A DNA stretch of 7,766 bases from Pelotomaculum sp. UBA5255 (GCA_002408725.1 DHTR01000106.1:1-7766), one strand, 5' to 3'; shown: positions 1 to 6,409, counted from the first letter of the stretch. Numbers and translations: made by a program. The notes: a model not told the origin generated them from the sequence alone.

Positions 1-32
1 CCGCCGGCGTCTTCAACCTGCCATTCCTTCAA
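1..32 (-). CDS. 5' end of an unidentified gene (partial, TTG start)
   Basis: On the minus strand a perfect AAGGAGG (plus positions 40-46) stands 7 bases before a TTG codon at 32-30. The reading frame then stays open to the window edge and encodes MKEWQVEDAGG. Only ten complete codons are visible, so no family can be assigned; the start is polar and shows no signal peptide or membrane segment. It lies 113 bases downstream of the TSUP gene on the same strand with no terminator visible between them, so the two may be co-transcribed. The only ATG nearby is in another frame and stops within three codons. The call rests on the strong ribosome binding site and correct spacing. Confidence 0.5.
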   Translation of the reverse strand, partial: MKEWQVEDAG

Positions 33-39
33 ATTATTA

Positions 40-46
40 CCTCCTT
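40..46 (-). promoter_or_regulatory. Strong Shine-Dalgarno for the partial gene at the left edge
   Basis: AAGGAGG on the minus strand, 7 bases before the TTG start. It decides the non-ATG start of the partial gene. Confidence 0.55.
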
Positions 47-145
47 GAACGTTTCCCCTGCGGTAATAGATGTCCCATCAATTTTATTGCAAGGAAGTTT
101 TTAGACATTAGGTTGGGTGAGAATAGCAACTGCCTGTAGGACGAG

Positions 146-499
146 TTATTTTTGGAAAAACATACGCACGGCCAGAGCTACCAGTATTACGGCAAAAATC
201 TTATTGAATGCTTCGTTAGAGACGTACTCCACCAATCTGGAACCAATCTGTGCGCCCAGGATACCGCCCAGACCAAGAAAGAGCCCCATGCGGTAGTCAA
301 CGTGATTTAGTTTTCCGTGGGCGAACAGGGCAGATATACTGATCACCAGAATGGCCAAAAAGGAAGTCCCAACGGCCCGCTGCGCCGTAAAGCCGAGGTA
401 GATCAACAGGGGAACCATGATAAAGCCGCCACCCAGACCTGAAAAACTGGCGCCGATACCAACCAGTACGCCAAGTCCAACCATTATAACTGGATTCAT
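146..499 (-). CDS. Half-length TSUP family membrane transporter (TauE/SafE-like)
   Basis: The 117-residue hydrophobic protein matches the sulfite exporter TauE/SafE (TSUP) family, whose members move sulfite, sulfonates or other organic anions across the cytoplasmic membrane. The hallmark glycine-rich N-terminal stretch FSGLGGGFIMVPLL (residues 19-32) is followed by the small-residue segment AVGTSFLAI (42-50). About four membrane helices are visible (near 3-25, 43-60, 71-90 and 98-114). Typical TSUP proteins have about 250 residues in two repeated halves; this is one half, complete with its own start and stop, so it probably works as a dimer or with a second half-protein. The ATG start is preceded by GGGAGGAA (plus 506-513). 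The substrate cannot be told from the sequence. It is divergent from the ychF-like gene. Confidence 0.85.
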   Translation of the reverse strand: MNPVIMVGLGVLVGIGASFSGLGGGFIMVPLLIYLGFTAQRAVGTSFLAILVISISALFAHGKLNHVDYRMGLFLGLGGILGAQIGSRLVEYVSNEAFNKIFAVILVALAVRMFFQK

Positions 500-519
500 T
501 GTTGCTTCCTCCCGCGAAT

Positions 520-528
520 ATTATATCA
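520..528 (-). promoter_or_regulatory. Extended -10 promoter for the TSUP gene
   Basis: The minus strand reads TGATATAAT, a consensus -10 hexamer (525-520) with the TGN extension. No good -35 lies 17 bases upstream (TGCTCT), as is usual for extended -10 promoters. The implied start near 513 would leave a 5' leader of only about 15 bases, beginning at the Shine-Dalgarno. Confidence 0.4.
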
Positions 529-603
529 CGTTATTTCTATGGAGAGCAGATAGATAAAATGCCTGAATATATAAGCATTTCCAGTGCAACATAAACCAGC
601 CCC

Positions 604-612
604 ATTATACCA
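604..612 (-). promoter_or_regulatory. Second possible extended -10 element for the TSUP gene
   Basis: The minus strand reads TGGTATAAT, again a perfect -10 with TGN, about 105 bases upstream of the TSUP start. There is no clear -35. It overlaps one TACCAT half-site of the palindrome cluster, so it could be a regulated alternative promoter. AT-rich sequence makes chance matches common. Confidence 0.27.
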
Positions 613-642
613 TTGAGGAATTATATGGTACCATTTTAAAAT
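607..642. promoter_or_regulatory. Palindrome cluster, operator-like, in the divergent intergenic region
   Basis: TACCAT (608-613) is inverted against ATGGTA (625-630). The latter is half of a perfect 10-base palindrome ATGGTACCAT (625-634), which runs into a second palindrome ATTTTAAAAT (633-642). One more ATGGTA sits at 733-738 over the proposed ychF -10. Repeated half-sites between divergent promoters suggest a repressor or activator site. The protein is unknown and chance is possible in AT-rich DNA. Confidence 0.3.
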
Positions 643-713
643 AAATAAAGTTTGAAATAAATATGTTTATACAAATTGATTAACGGCAAATAATACTCTA
701 ACTGGTAATAAGT

Positions 714-742
714 TTGAAAATCAAGCTATAAAATGGTAAACT
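714..742 (+). promoter_or_regulatory. Possible promoter of the ychF-like gene
   Basis: TTGAAA (714-719) is separated by 17 bases from TAAACT (737-742), with a TGG extension directly before the -10. The start point would fall near 748-750, giving a very short leader before ATG 761. Other weak pairs exist in this AT-rich stretch, for example TTTATA 666-671 with AATAAT 689-694, so the choice is uncertain. Confidence 0.33.
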
Positions 743-760
743 ACTACTTGGGTGATGAAC

Positions 761-1855
761 ATGAATCTTAATTGTGGCCTAATTGGCCTGCCGATGGTCG
801 GTAAGACAACAATATTTAACCTGCTTACCGGCGCCGGCGCTGAAACATCAAATTTTTTGACCGGAAAGACAGAAACCAACATTGGCAGGGCCAGAATACC
901 TGACAGCAGGGTGGGTTACCTGAGTGAATTATATCACCCCCGCAAAACAACGCACGCCCAGATCCAGTTCAGTGATGTTCCGGGGCTTGTGCGGGGTTCA
1001 AGTCAGGGAAAAGGTGTGGGCAACCAGTTTTTAAACGCCATCCGGAACGTGGATATGTTAGCCCATGTTGTTCGCTCCTTTTCAAACCCGGACGTGCCTC
1101 ATGTGGACGACACCATTAATCCGCTGAGGGATCTAGAAACAGTAAACATGGAACTGCTGTTTGCAGACATGGAAATCATTGAGAAAAGGATCGAGCGGAT
1201 CAAGGCCGGCAAAAAGATTAAAAAAGAAAATGTTATTGAACTTGAGGTCCTTGGCAAATGCCTCCAGGCCCTGGAAAGCGAAGTGTCTATCAACCGGCTT
1301 GATTTGACGCCTGAAGAAAAGTTTGCCTTGAGAAATTATAGCTTTCTAACCGAAAAACCGTTACTGCTGGTTATCAACACCGATGAGCAGCAGTTTAAAA
1401 CGAAAACTTACCCCGGAAAGAAGGAACTTGAGACCTACGCATCCGAAAGGGGCCTTCCCATCCTGGAAATAAGCGGCAAGATTGAGATGGAGGTCAGCCA
1501 GCTTCCGGATGAGGACAGGGAATTGTTCCTGTCGGACTTGGGGGTTGCCCAGTCTGGGATTGACCGGTTGGCCCGGGCCGCGTACGATTACCTCGGGTTA
1601 ATTTCATTCTTTACTGTGGGGGATGATGAGGTAAAGGCCTGGACCATCCTGAAAGGGACTGAAGCCAAGCGGGCGGCGGGCAGGATCCACTCGGATATTG
1701 AAAGGGGCTTCATCAAGGCTGAAGTGGTAAAGTACCATGACCTGAAACAGATGGGAAGCATGGCCAAAGTGAAGGAGAAGGGCATGTTTCGCTTGGAAGG
1801 AAAAGAGTATCTAGTGGTTGACGGGGATGTCATTAATTTCAGGTTCAACGTTTAA
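761..1855 (+). CDS. ychF: YchF/Obg-family redox-type ATPase
   Basis: The 364-residue protein is close to the usual YchF length (E. coli 363). YchF is a cytoplasmic, ribosome-associated P-loop protein of the Obg group that hydrolyses ATP rather than GTP. Visible motifs are P-loop GLPMVGKTT (9-17), switch II DVPGLV (72-77), His114 in the position of the catalytic histidine of E. coli YchF, and NTDE (206-209), the NxxE form of G4 linked to ATP preference. A TGS domain fills about 280-363 and ends in the typical DGDVINFRFNV. Odd points: switch II is DVPGL instead of the usual DIAGL, the P-loop has GKTT instead of GKST, and the redox-active Cys35 of E. coli is Gly here. ATG 761 is chosen because it aligns with the family N-terminus and follows GGTGAT by four bases; in-frame GTG 752 and ATG 755 are alternatives. 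It is a single-gene unit. Confidence 0.93.
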   Translation: MNLNCGLIGLPMVGKTTIFNLLTGAGAETSNFLTGKTETNIGRARIPDSRVGYLSELYHPRKTTHAQIQFSDVPGLVRGSSQGKGVGNQFLNAIRNVDMLAHVVRSFSNPDVPHVDDTINPLRDLETVNMELLFADMEIIEKRIERIKAGKKIKKENVIELEVLGKCLQALESEVSINRLDLTPEEKFALRNYSFLTEKPLLLVINTDEQQFKTKTYPGKKELETYASERGLPILEISGKIEMEVSQLPDEDRELFLSDLGVAQSGIDRLARAAYDYLGLISFFTVGDDEVKAWTILKGTEAKRAAGRIHSDIERGFIKAEVVKYHDLKQMGSMAKVKEKGMFRLEGKEYLVVDGDVINFRFNV

Positions 1856-1872
1856 AGTTGACTACTAGCCTC

Positions 1873-1896
1873 AAGCCACCAGTACGGTGGCTTTTT
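1873..1896 (+). terminator. Intrinsic terminator after ychF
   Basis: AAGCCACC (1873-1880) pairs with GGTGGCTT (1886-1893) around the loop AGTAC, and the 3' arm runs into a T5 tract. It starts 17 bases after the ychF stop. Confidence 0.85.
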
Positions 1897-1918
1897 GATG
1901 CGGCAAGCCATTCTTTTT

Positions 1919-1948
1919 TTGATGTGTCGGCGCATCCTAAGACATAAT
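1919..1948 (+). promoter_or_regulatory. Weak candidate promoter for the SLH glycosidase gene
   Basis: TTGATG (1919-1924) and CATAAT (1943-1948) lie 18 bases apart between the ychF terminator and the next gene. A transcript from here would carry a leader of about 165 bases before TTG 2121 and would include the short ORF at 2024-2065. Only four and five of six bases match consensus. Confidence 0.25.
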
Positions 1949-2023
1949 ACATTTAAAATATATCTTATTAATAGAACTAAAAGGGATTTGCAAACGTCTT
2001 TTTATATAGGAGGTGGATCTGAT

Positions 2024-2065
2024 TTGAAGGAAACAATGCTTATGGTCACGGTATTTGCAGGTTAA
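2024..2065 (+). CDS. Possible 13-residue leader ORF
   Basis: AGGAGGT (2009-2015) stands 8 bases before TTG 2024, followed by 13 codons (MKETMLMVTVFAG) and TAA at 2063-2065. The ribosome binding site is as good as that of any gene here, yet the frame closes at once and the next start in another frame is 55 bases further on. It could be a translated leader that affects the downstream gene, or the relic of a former gene start. There is no run of regulatory codons of the attenuator kind and no clear terminator hairpin after it, so the role is open. Confidence 0.35.
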   Translation: MKETMLMVTVFAG

Positions 2066-2104
2066 CTGGTTAAGGAATGTTATCTTAAAGTTCTCTGACA
2101 TCTT

Positions 2105-2113
2105 GAGGGAGGG
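2105..2113 (+). promoter_or_regulatory. Ribosome binding site that decides the SLH glycosidase start
   Basis: GAGGGAGGG lies 7 bases before TTG 2121. The in-frame TTG at 2055 has no comparable site and would add 22 residues in front of an otherwise normal signal peptide. Confidence 0.6.
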
Positions 2114-2120
2114 TAATAGT

Positions 2121-4781
2121 TTGAGTAATAAGTGGACCGTCGTGAAGTTTTGGAGAAATATTATCCTGGCTGTCCTGTTGATAAACATGGTTGTGCCGTC
2201 CTGGGCCGATGCCTACCAGGAAATCAGCAAAAAGGCAAGCGAAGAAATTATAACCCAGGGGGCAGTTCTACAAACCGTCGAAATACAAACCACTGAGGGA
2301 CCTCTTAATGTTTATGTCCTAAAGATAGACTTGAGCGATCCCTTTTTAAAGGTAGACACAATCATCGGTGCGGACGGTACTTTAAATAAAAACCAGCCCG
2401 TACTGGAAATGGCCAGGCGTACAGGAGCGGTAGCCGCCATAAATGGAGACTTTTTTCAGATGAGGGAGAGCGGAAGGACTATTGGTCTTGCTTACCAGGG
2501 TGGACGGCTGGTTGAGAGCCCTGCCCTGCGCAATGATATGTATGGCTTTGGGTTGACCTGGGATAAAACAACGCTTCTGGAGATCTTTGAGTTTTCCGGA
2601 CAAGTTACTGCCGGAAATCAAAAAAGCTTCCCTCTTTCCGGCATTAATAAGCCGGGCTACCTGTTTATGTCGGATACTTCATCGGATATTGAGACCCTTA
2701 ACCTGTACGACCCTATCTGGGGCACCACCAGCAGGGGGAAACTACCGGATCTCACAGGCGTAGTGGAAGCCGTTGTGAGCAACGGAGTTGTGCAGCAAGT
2801 CTTGACTGACCAGCCCGGAGTGGCGATACCTGCCGACGGATATATCCTTAAAGGGCATGGGCAGGCCGCCAGGTTCATTCTCGAAAACCTGCCGGTAGGC
2901 TCAAAGGTAAGCTATACATATTCGGTGTTGCCTCAGGGAGAGAAGCTGCTGGCTGCCGTGGGAGGACAGGCCCTGCTTGTTGAGGACGGGCATCTTCCGG
3001 CATACTTTACACAAAATATAGGCGGTAATAACGCCCGGACTGCCGTCGGGATTTCCATGGACGGTAAAACACTTTACCTGGTTGCAGTGGAAAAACAGGT
3101 TGCCTCAGACGGAACCTTGCTGAGCAGGGGCATGAGCCAGGAAGAATTGGCTGAATTCCTGATCTCCATGGGCATCTGGCGGGCCGTTAACCTGGACGGA
3201 GGCGGCTCAACGACTCTGGCCGCACGACATCTGGGGGAGTTTGAAGCCAGCCTGATCAACCGTCCCCAGGGCCTTTCCCAGCGTGCGGTCCCCGATGCCA
3301 TCGGCCTTTTTTCAACCGCGCCGAAAGGTGATTTAAAAGGTCTTGCTATAAGCGGCCCGTCGCTGCTCCTGGCAGGTACCAAAGGTGATTTTTCGACTAA
3401 AGGCTATGATCAGTATTACAACCCCTTCCAAGTCGTGCCGGGTCAAGTCGTATGGTCGGTTTCTTCTGGCGTAACCGGAGTGTTTGAGGGAAACCATTTT
3501 CTCCCGGAAACTGGTGGAAGCGCAATAATCACAGCCACGTACGGAGGAGTGAGCAGCAATTCGGTAGTGCGGGTCGTCGGTCCTGAGTCCCTGTCCGGTT
3601 TGGCAGTCGATCCTGCCGCGTTAGCGCTTGAGCCGGGACAGAGCGCCCAACTGTCGGTGAAGGTAAGCACTAACTACGGAGAAATCTTTGACTTGAATGC
3701 AAGTGATCTGAAGTGGACCGTGGACAACAGCGAGTTGGGCCAAATTGTTGACGGTAAATTTACCGCAGCTGGAAAACCCGCGTCGGGAGTTATCCAGGCG
3801 TCCTTCCAGGGCCTTTCCATAGCGGTACCGGTAACGGTACAGCCGTCCTGGTTTGAGCTGCAGGCTGCGCCTGAAGAGGATTCCATAATGATCATAGAGG
3901 ACCGGGTTCAGGTCCTGTTCCCTGCAGGGAGTGTTGCCAGTCCTGTTAAGTTCAGGCTGACCAACGTGGAACTACCGGCTGACCTGCCGTCCGGTTGCAC
4001 ATTCCTCGGGGCGATTCAGATTGAACCCGTTGAAGGTAAGGAAATAAAAAGCACGGACATTCCCTGGCAGTTGAGCTGGCAGTACAGGGCAGACGCAGCC
4101 GCCGGACGCCCGGCAATCTGGTTGTGGGACGCTCTTGCCGAAAGGTGGCGGGAGCAACCGGCAAATACGGACACAGAAGGTCCGGATGATAAAGTTTCGG
4201 CCAGGCTCTGGGAATTTGGTACGGTTGTCCTGGTGGATGACCGGCGGTCCGTGCCGACCTTTAGCGATACCGGCAAACACTGGGCCAATTTGGATATCAG
4301 CAGTCTGGCGGCACGGGGTGTGGCCAACGGATTTCCGGACGGAACCTTTGGCCCCGACCAGGTGGTAACGAGAGCGCAGTTTGTGTCCTTCCTGGCAGCG
4401 GCCCTGCAATGGCCGGCGCCGGAAAGCACTCCTGTTTTCAAGGATACCATTCCGGCCTGGGCCGGTCCGGCCATTTCCGCAGCATTTTCCCGGGGGGTAA
4501 TTTCGGGGTACCCGGATGGCACCTTTGCGCCGGATGCCCGGATTACAAGGTGTGAAATAGCAGTGATGATCAGCCGGGCACTAGCCCTGGATGATCCGGA
4601 AGATGCCGTAAAATACAAAGACTCCAGCGCTACTCCAGAATTTGCCCGGGATGCCGTCGATAAAGTCTCTGCTGCCGGGCTGTTCAAGGGAAGTGACGGT
4701 CTTTTCAGGCCGCGTGACGGCGCGACCCGTGCGGAAACAGCGGCAGTTGTAAACCGGCTGCTAAGTTGGTGGGTAAAGTAG
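2121..4781 (+). CDS. Secreted phosphodiester glycosidase (NAGPA domain) with three SLH repeats
   Basis: The 886-residue protein begins with a signal peptide: basic K4, K9 and R12, a hydrophobic core at 13-27, and likely cleavage after ADA (29-31). A phosphodiester glycosidase domain spans about 59-398, with AINGDFF (106-112), NLDGGGSTT (357-365) and NRPQG (380-384). It carries an internal insert at about 150-275, a layout I recall from other bacterial members. The family is named for the human enzyme that removes GlcNAc from phosphodiester-linked mannose; the bacterial substrate here is unknown. Two Ig-like regions (about 406-486 and 491-573) and a beta-rich region (578-706) lead to SLH repeats at about 712-762, 773-821 and 831-883, with motifs TRAQ, TRCE and TRAE. 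SLH domains bind pyruvylated wall polymer, so the enzyme should be displayed on the cell surface. TTG 2121 is preferred over TTG 2055 because of its ribosome binding site and signal peptide. No frame break is seen. Confidence 0.9.
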   Translation: MSNKWTVVKFWRNIILAVLLINMVVPSWADAYQEISKKASEEIITQGAVLQTVEIQTTEGPLNVYVLKIDLSDPFLKVDTIIGADGTLNKNQPVLEMARRTGAVAAINGDFFQMRESGRTIGLAYQGGRLVESPALRNDMYGFGLTWDKTTLLEIFEFSGQVTAGNQKSFPLSGINKPGYLFMSDTSSDIETLNLYDPIWGTTSRGKLPDLTGVVEAVVSNGVVQQVLTDQPGVAIPADGYILKGHGQAARFILENLPVGSKVSYTYSVLPQGEKLLAAVGGQALLVEDGHLPAYFTQNIGGNNARTAVGISMDGKTLYLVAVEKQVASDGTLLSRGMSQEELAEFLISMGIWRAVNLDGGGSTTLAARHLGEFEASLINRPQGLSQRAVPDAIGLFSTAPKGDLKGLAISGPSLLLAGTKGDFSTKGYDQYYNPFQVVPGQVVWSVSSGVTGVFEGNHFLPETGGSAIITATYGGVSSNSVVRVVGPESLSGLAVDPAALALEPGQSAQLSVKVSTNYGEIFDLNASDLKWTVDNSELGQIVDGKFTAAGKPASGVIQASFQGLSIAVPVTVQPSWFELQAAPEEDSIMIIEDRVQVLFPAGSVASPVKFRLTNVELPADLPSGCTFLGAIQIEPVEGKEIKSTDIPWQLSWQYRADAAAGRPAIWLWDALAERWREQPANTDTEGPDDKVSARLWEFGTVVLVDDRRSVPTFSDTGKHWANLDISSLAARGVANGFPDGTFGPDQVVTRAQFVSFLAAALQWPAPESTPVFKDTIPAWAGPAISAAFSRGVISGYPDGTFAPDARITRCEIAVMISRALALDDPEDAVKYKDSSATPEFARDAVDKVSAAGLFKGSDGLFRPRDGATRAETAAVVNRLLSWWVK

Positions 4782-4812
4782 ACGTATTTTGATCAAAGGA
4801 AACAATAATAGC

Positions 4813-4835
4813 TATCGTTAATGATAAATTTTTTC
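4813..4835 (+). terminator. Weak terminator-like hairpin after the SLH glycosidase gene
   Basis: TATCG (4813-4817) pairs with TGATA (4822-4826, one G-T pair) around TTAA, followed by AA and a T6 tract. The stem is short and AT-rich, so efficiency is doubtful. It is the only terminator-like structure before the riboswitch. Confidence 0.3.
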
Positions 4836-4874
4836 TTAAATGCAGGATATCTAACATAACTGAAGAAATATACT

Positions 4875-4896
4875 ATTAAATTAATATTAAATTAAT
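4875..4896. repeat. Perfect tandem repeat of an 11-base AT-rich unit (two copies)
   Basis: ATTAAATTAAT occurs twice in direct succession (4875-4885 and 4886-4896), ending five bases before helix P1 of the riboswitch. TATACT at 4869-4874 just before it could be the -10 of the riboswitch transcript, though no good -35 is visible. The repeat would then span the transcription start. Confidence 0.6.
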
Positions 4897-4900
4897 CGGT

Positions 4901-5052
4901 CAACAGGTGCCTGCAAGGGAGAATAGGGAATCAGGTGTAAGGCCTGAGCGGACCCGCCACTGTTACCGGGAGCAGACCGCCTTTATAGCCACCGGCGTTT
5001 GCCGGGAAGGTTGCGGTATGCGATGACCGTAAGCCAGGAGACCTGCCTGTTG
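4901..5052 (+). ncRNA. Cobalamin (adenosylcobalamin-type) riboswitch aptamer
   Basis: The B12 box AGCCAGGAGACCTGCC (5032-5047) is present in full. Upstream are other conserved pieces of the class: GGGAATCAGGTG (4926-4937), GACCCGCCACTGT (4951-4963), GCCACCGGC (4988 onward) and GGGAAGG (5004-5010). The closing helix P1 is CAACAGG (4901-4907) with CCTGTTG (5046-5052), seven perfect pairs. Cobalamin binding normally lowers expression of downstream biosynthesis or transport genes. Here it lies ahead of a strong intrinsic terminator and cobT, so transcriptional control of cobT by its own end product is the natural reading. I did not find a convincing antiterminator by eye. Confidence 0.95.
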
Positions 5053-5095
5053 TTAAAAGCCTCTGCGGTGTGAAGGGGTATCCGATGGATGATGG

Positions 5096-5131
5096 AAAAG
5101 TCCACGGCCTGATTTAGGCTGTGGACTTTTT
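5096..5131 (+). terminator. Riboswitch-controlled intrinsic terminator before cobT
   Basis: AAAAGTCCACGGCCT (5096-5110) pairs with AGGCTGTGGACTTTT (5116-5130) around GATTT: 15 pairs with one G-T, running into T5. An outer helix GGGTAT (5076-5081) with ATACCC (5132-5137) could extend it across a bulge. It lies 44 bases after the aptamer and 53 before cobT, as expected for the off-state of a transcription-terminating B12 riboswitch. Confidence 0.88.
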
Positions 5132-5183
5132 ATACCCAAGGTTATAGCCGAAACAACATTAAATAAAAAAGGAGAGTGCTGTG

Positions 5184-6254
5184 ATGTTGCTGCAAAAGAC
5201 GATGGGTAGTATTGGAGTGTTGGATCAGGAAGCGATGGAAAGGGCGCAGAAACACCTTGACAGCTTGATTAAGCCCCCCGGAAGCCTTGGCGTGCTCGAG
5301 GAAATGGCGGTTCGCCTGGCTGGAATCACTGGGGTTCCAAGACCTTCAATCAAGGACAAGGTCGTAATCGTAATGGGAGGCGACCATGGTGTGGTGGCGG
5401 AAGGGGTGAGCATCGCTCCGCAGGAGGTCACCGCCCAGATGCTGTCGGCTATTCTACGAGGTGTCGCCGGGGTCGGGGTCCTGGCTAAGCACGCGGGGGC
5501 ACGGGTTGTCGTTGTGGACGTGGGTGTCGCCCTGCCTGTCAACTTTCCAGGAGTACTGCAGCGTAAGGTAAGGTTGGGCACCGGTAATATTGCCACCGGA
5601 CCTGCAATGAGCAGGAAGGAAGCGGTAAGTGCCCTGGAAGTGGGGATCGAGGTTGCAAATGCGGAAATTGACAGGGGCGCCGACCTGCTGGCTCTCGGTG
5701 ACATGGGGATTGGAAATACGACACCCAGCAGCGCTATCCTGGCCGTCCTGGGTGGTTATAAGGCCGGGGAAGCGGCCGGGAGGGGGACCCTGGTCAATGA
5801 CGAGGTTATGGAACGCAAAGTCAGGGCCATCGAGCGGGCGCTAGAAGTCAATCAGCCCGACCCTGGTGATGGCCTCGATGTTTTGGCTAAGGTGGGGGGC
5901 CTTGAAATAGCGGGGCTGGCAGGGGTCATCCTGGGCGCGGCAGCAAGACGGGTTCCCGTTTTAATTGACGGGTTTATTACCACCGCGTCAGCTCTTGTTG
6001 CCTGTAAGCTGCAGCCTAGAGCCCGCGAGTTTATGATTGCATCCCACCTATCGAATGAGCAGGGGCACCATTTGATGCTGGAGCAACTGGACATGGCTCC
6101 GGTGATCCATCTGAAAATGAGGCTGGGCGAAGGAACGGGGGCTGCGCTGGCCATGCATCTGCTAGAGGCCTCAGTGAAGATCATGCGAGAGATGGCATCC
6201 TTCGATGAGGCTGGTGTTTCAGATTTAGAAGATGAGAAAATCCTAAAACGGTAA
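5184..6254 (+). CDS. cobT: Nicotinate-nucleotide--dimethylbenzimidazole phosphoribosyltransferase
   Basis: The 356-residue protein transfers phosphoribose from nicotinate mononucleotide to 5,6-dimethylbenzimidazole or a similar base, giving the alpha-ribotide from which the lower axial ligand of cobalamin is made. It is a cytoplasmic enzyme of the nucleotide loop assembly pathway. Conserved stretches are IKPPGSLG (29-36), GGDHGVVAEGVS (65-76), GDMGIGNTT (172-180), DGFITTASA (262-270), SHLSNEQGH (287-295) and RLGEGTGAALA (313-323), whose Glu316 matches the catalytic glutamate (Glu317 in Salmonella CobT). Length is normal. AAAGGAG at 5168-5174 is 9 bases before ATG 5184; GTG 5181 in the same frame is an equally possible start. 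It follows the B12 riboswitch and terminator. No cobS, cobU or other B12 gene is next to it in the window, so it looks like a single-gene unit. Confidence 0.97.
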   Translation: MLLQKTMGSIGVLDQEAMERAQKHLDSLIKPPGSLGVLEEMAVRLAGITGVPRPSIKDKVVIVMGGDHGVVAEGVSIAPQEVTAQMLSAILRGVAGVGVLAKHAGARVVVVDVGVALPVNFPGVLQRKVRLGTGNIATGPAMSRKEAVSALEVGIEVANAEIDRGADLLALGDMGIGNTTPSSAILAVLGGYKAGEAAGRGTLVNDEVMERKVRAIERALEVNQPDPGDGLDVLAKVGGLEIAGLAGVILGAAARRVPVLIDGFITTASALVACKLQPRAREFMIASHLSNEQGHHLMLEQLDMAPVIHLKMRLGEGTGAALAMHLLEASVKIMREMASFDEAGVSDLEDEKILKR

Positions 6255-6258
6255 GTTT

Positions 6259-6333
6259 TTGGGACACTCCAATAGCGAGAGTCTTAATCAAATATTAGAG
6301 CAGTTTATTAAAGCGGTTTTTGAGCTAAAATAA
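6259..6333 (+). CDS. Doubtful 24-codon small ORF after cobT
   Basis: Five bases past the cobT stop, TTG 6259 opens a frame that reads MGHSNSESLNQILEQFIKAVFELK and stops at 6331-6333. The composition looks like an amphipathic helix, but there is no ribosome binding site and the frame is short enough to be open by chance. It could also be a remnant of a lost gene. Confidence 0.15.
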   Translation: MGHSNSESLNQILEQFIKAVFELK

Positions 6334-6409
6334 ACCTGGCAGGAAAAGCAGAAGAATGATAAGATGATTTTTAAGGATTACACAAATTACGATTGAGGTA
6401 GAGACGTCA

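Noticed and set aside
557..580. Inverted repeat AAATGC/GCATTT upstream of the TSUP gene as a terminator or operator
   Set aside because: Only six AT-rich pairs around a 12-base loop, with no T-tract and no repeat elsewhere; chance is the simplest explanation.
2055..2120. Longer N-terminus of the SLH glycosidase from TTG 2055
   Set aside because: It lacks a ribosome binding site and puts 22 extra residues before a good signal peptide, whereas TTG 2121 has GAGGGAGGG at ideal distance.
1949..2120. c-di-GMP or other known riboswitch in the leader of the SLH glycosidase
   Set aside because: I looked for the conserved GEMM core and other common motifs and saw none.
4016..4687. Long open frames on the minus strand, the longest 223 codons, opposite the SLH glycosidase gene
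   Set aside because: They lie wholly antisense to a clearly coding gene, show no family motifs or ribosome binding sites, and have the composition of a GC-rich shadow frame.
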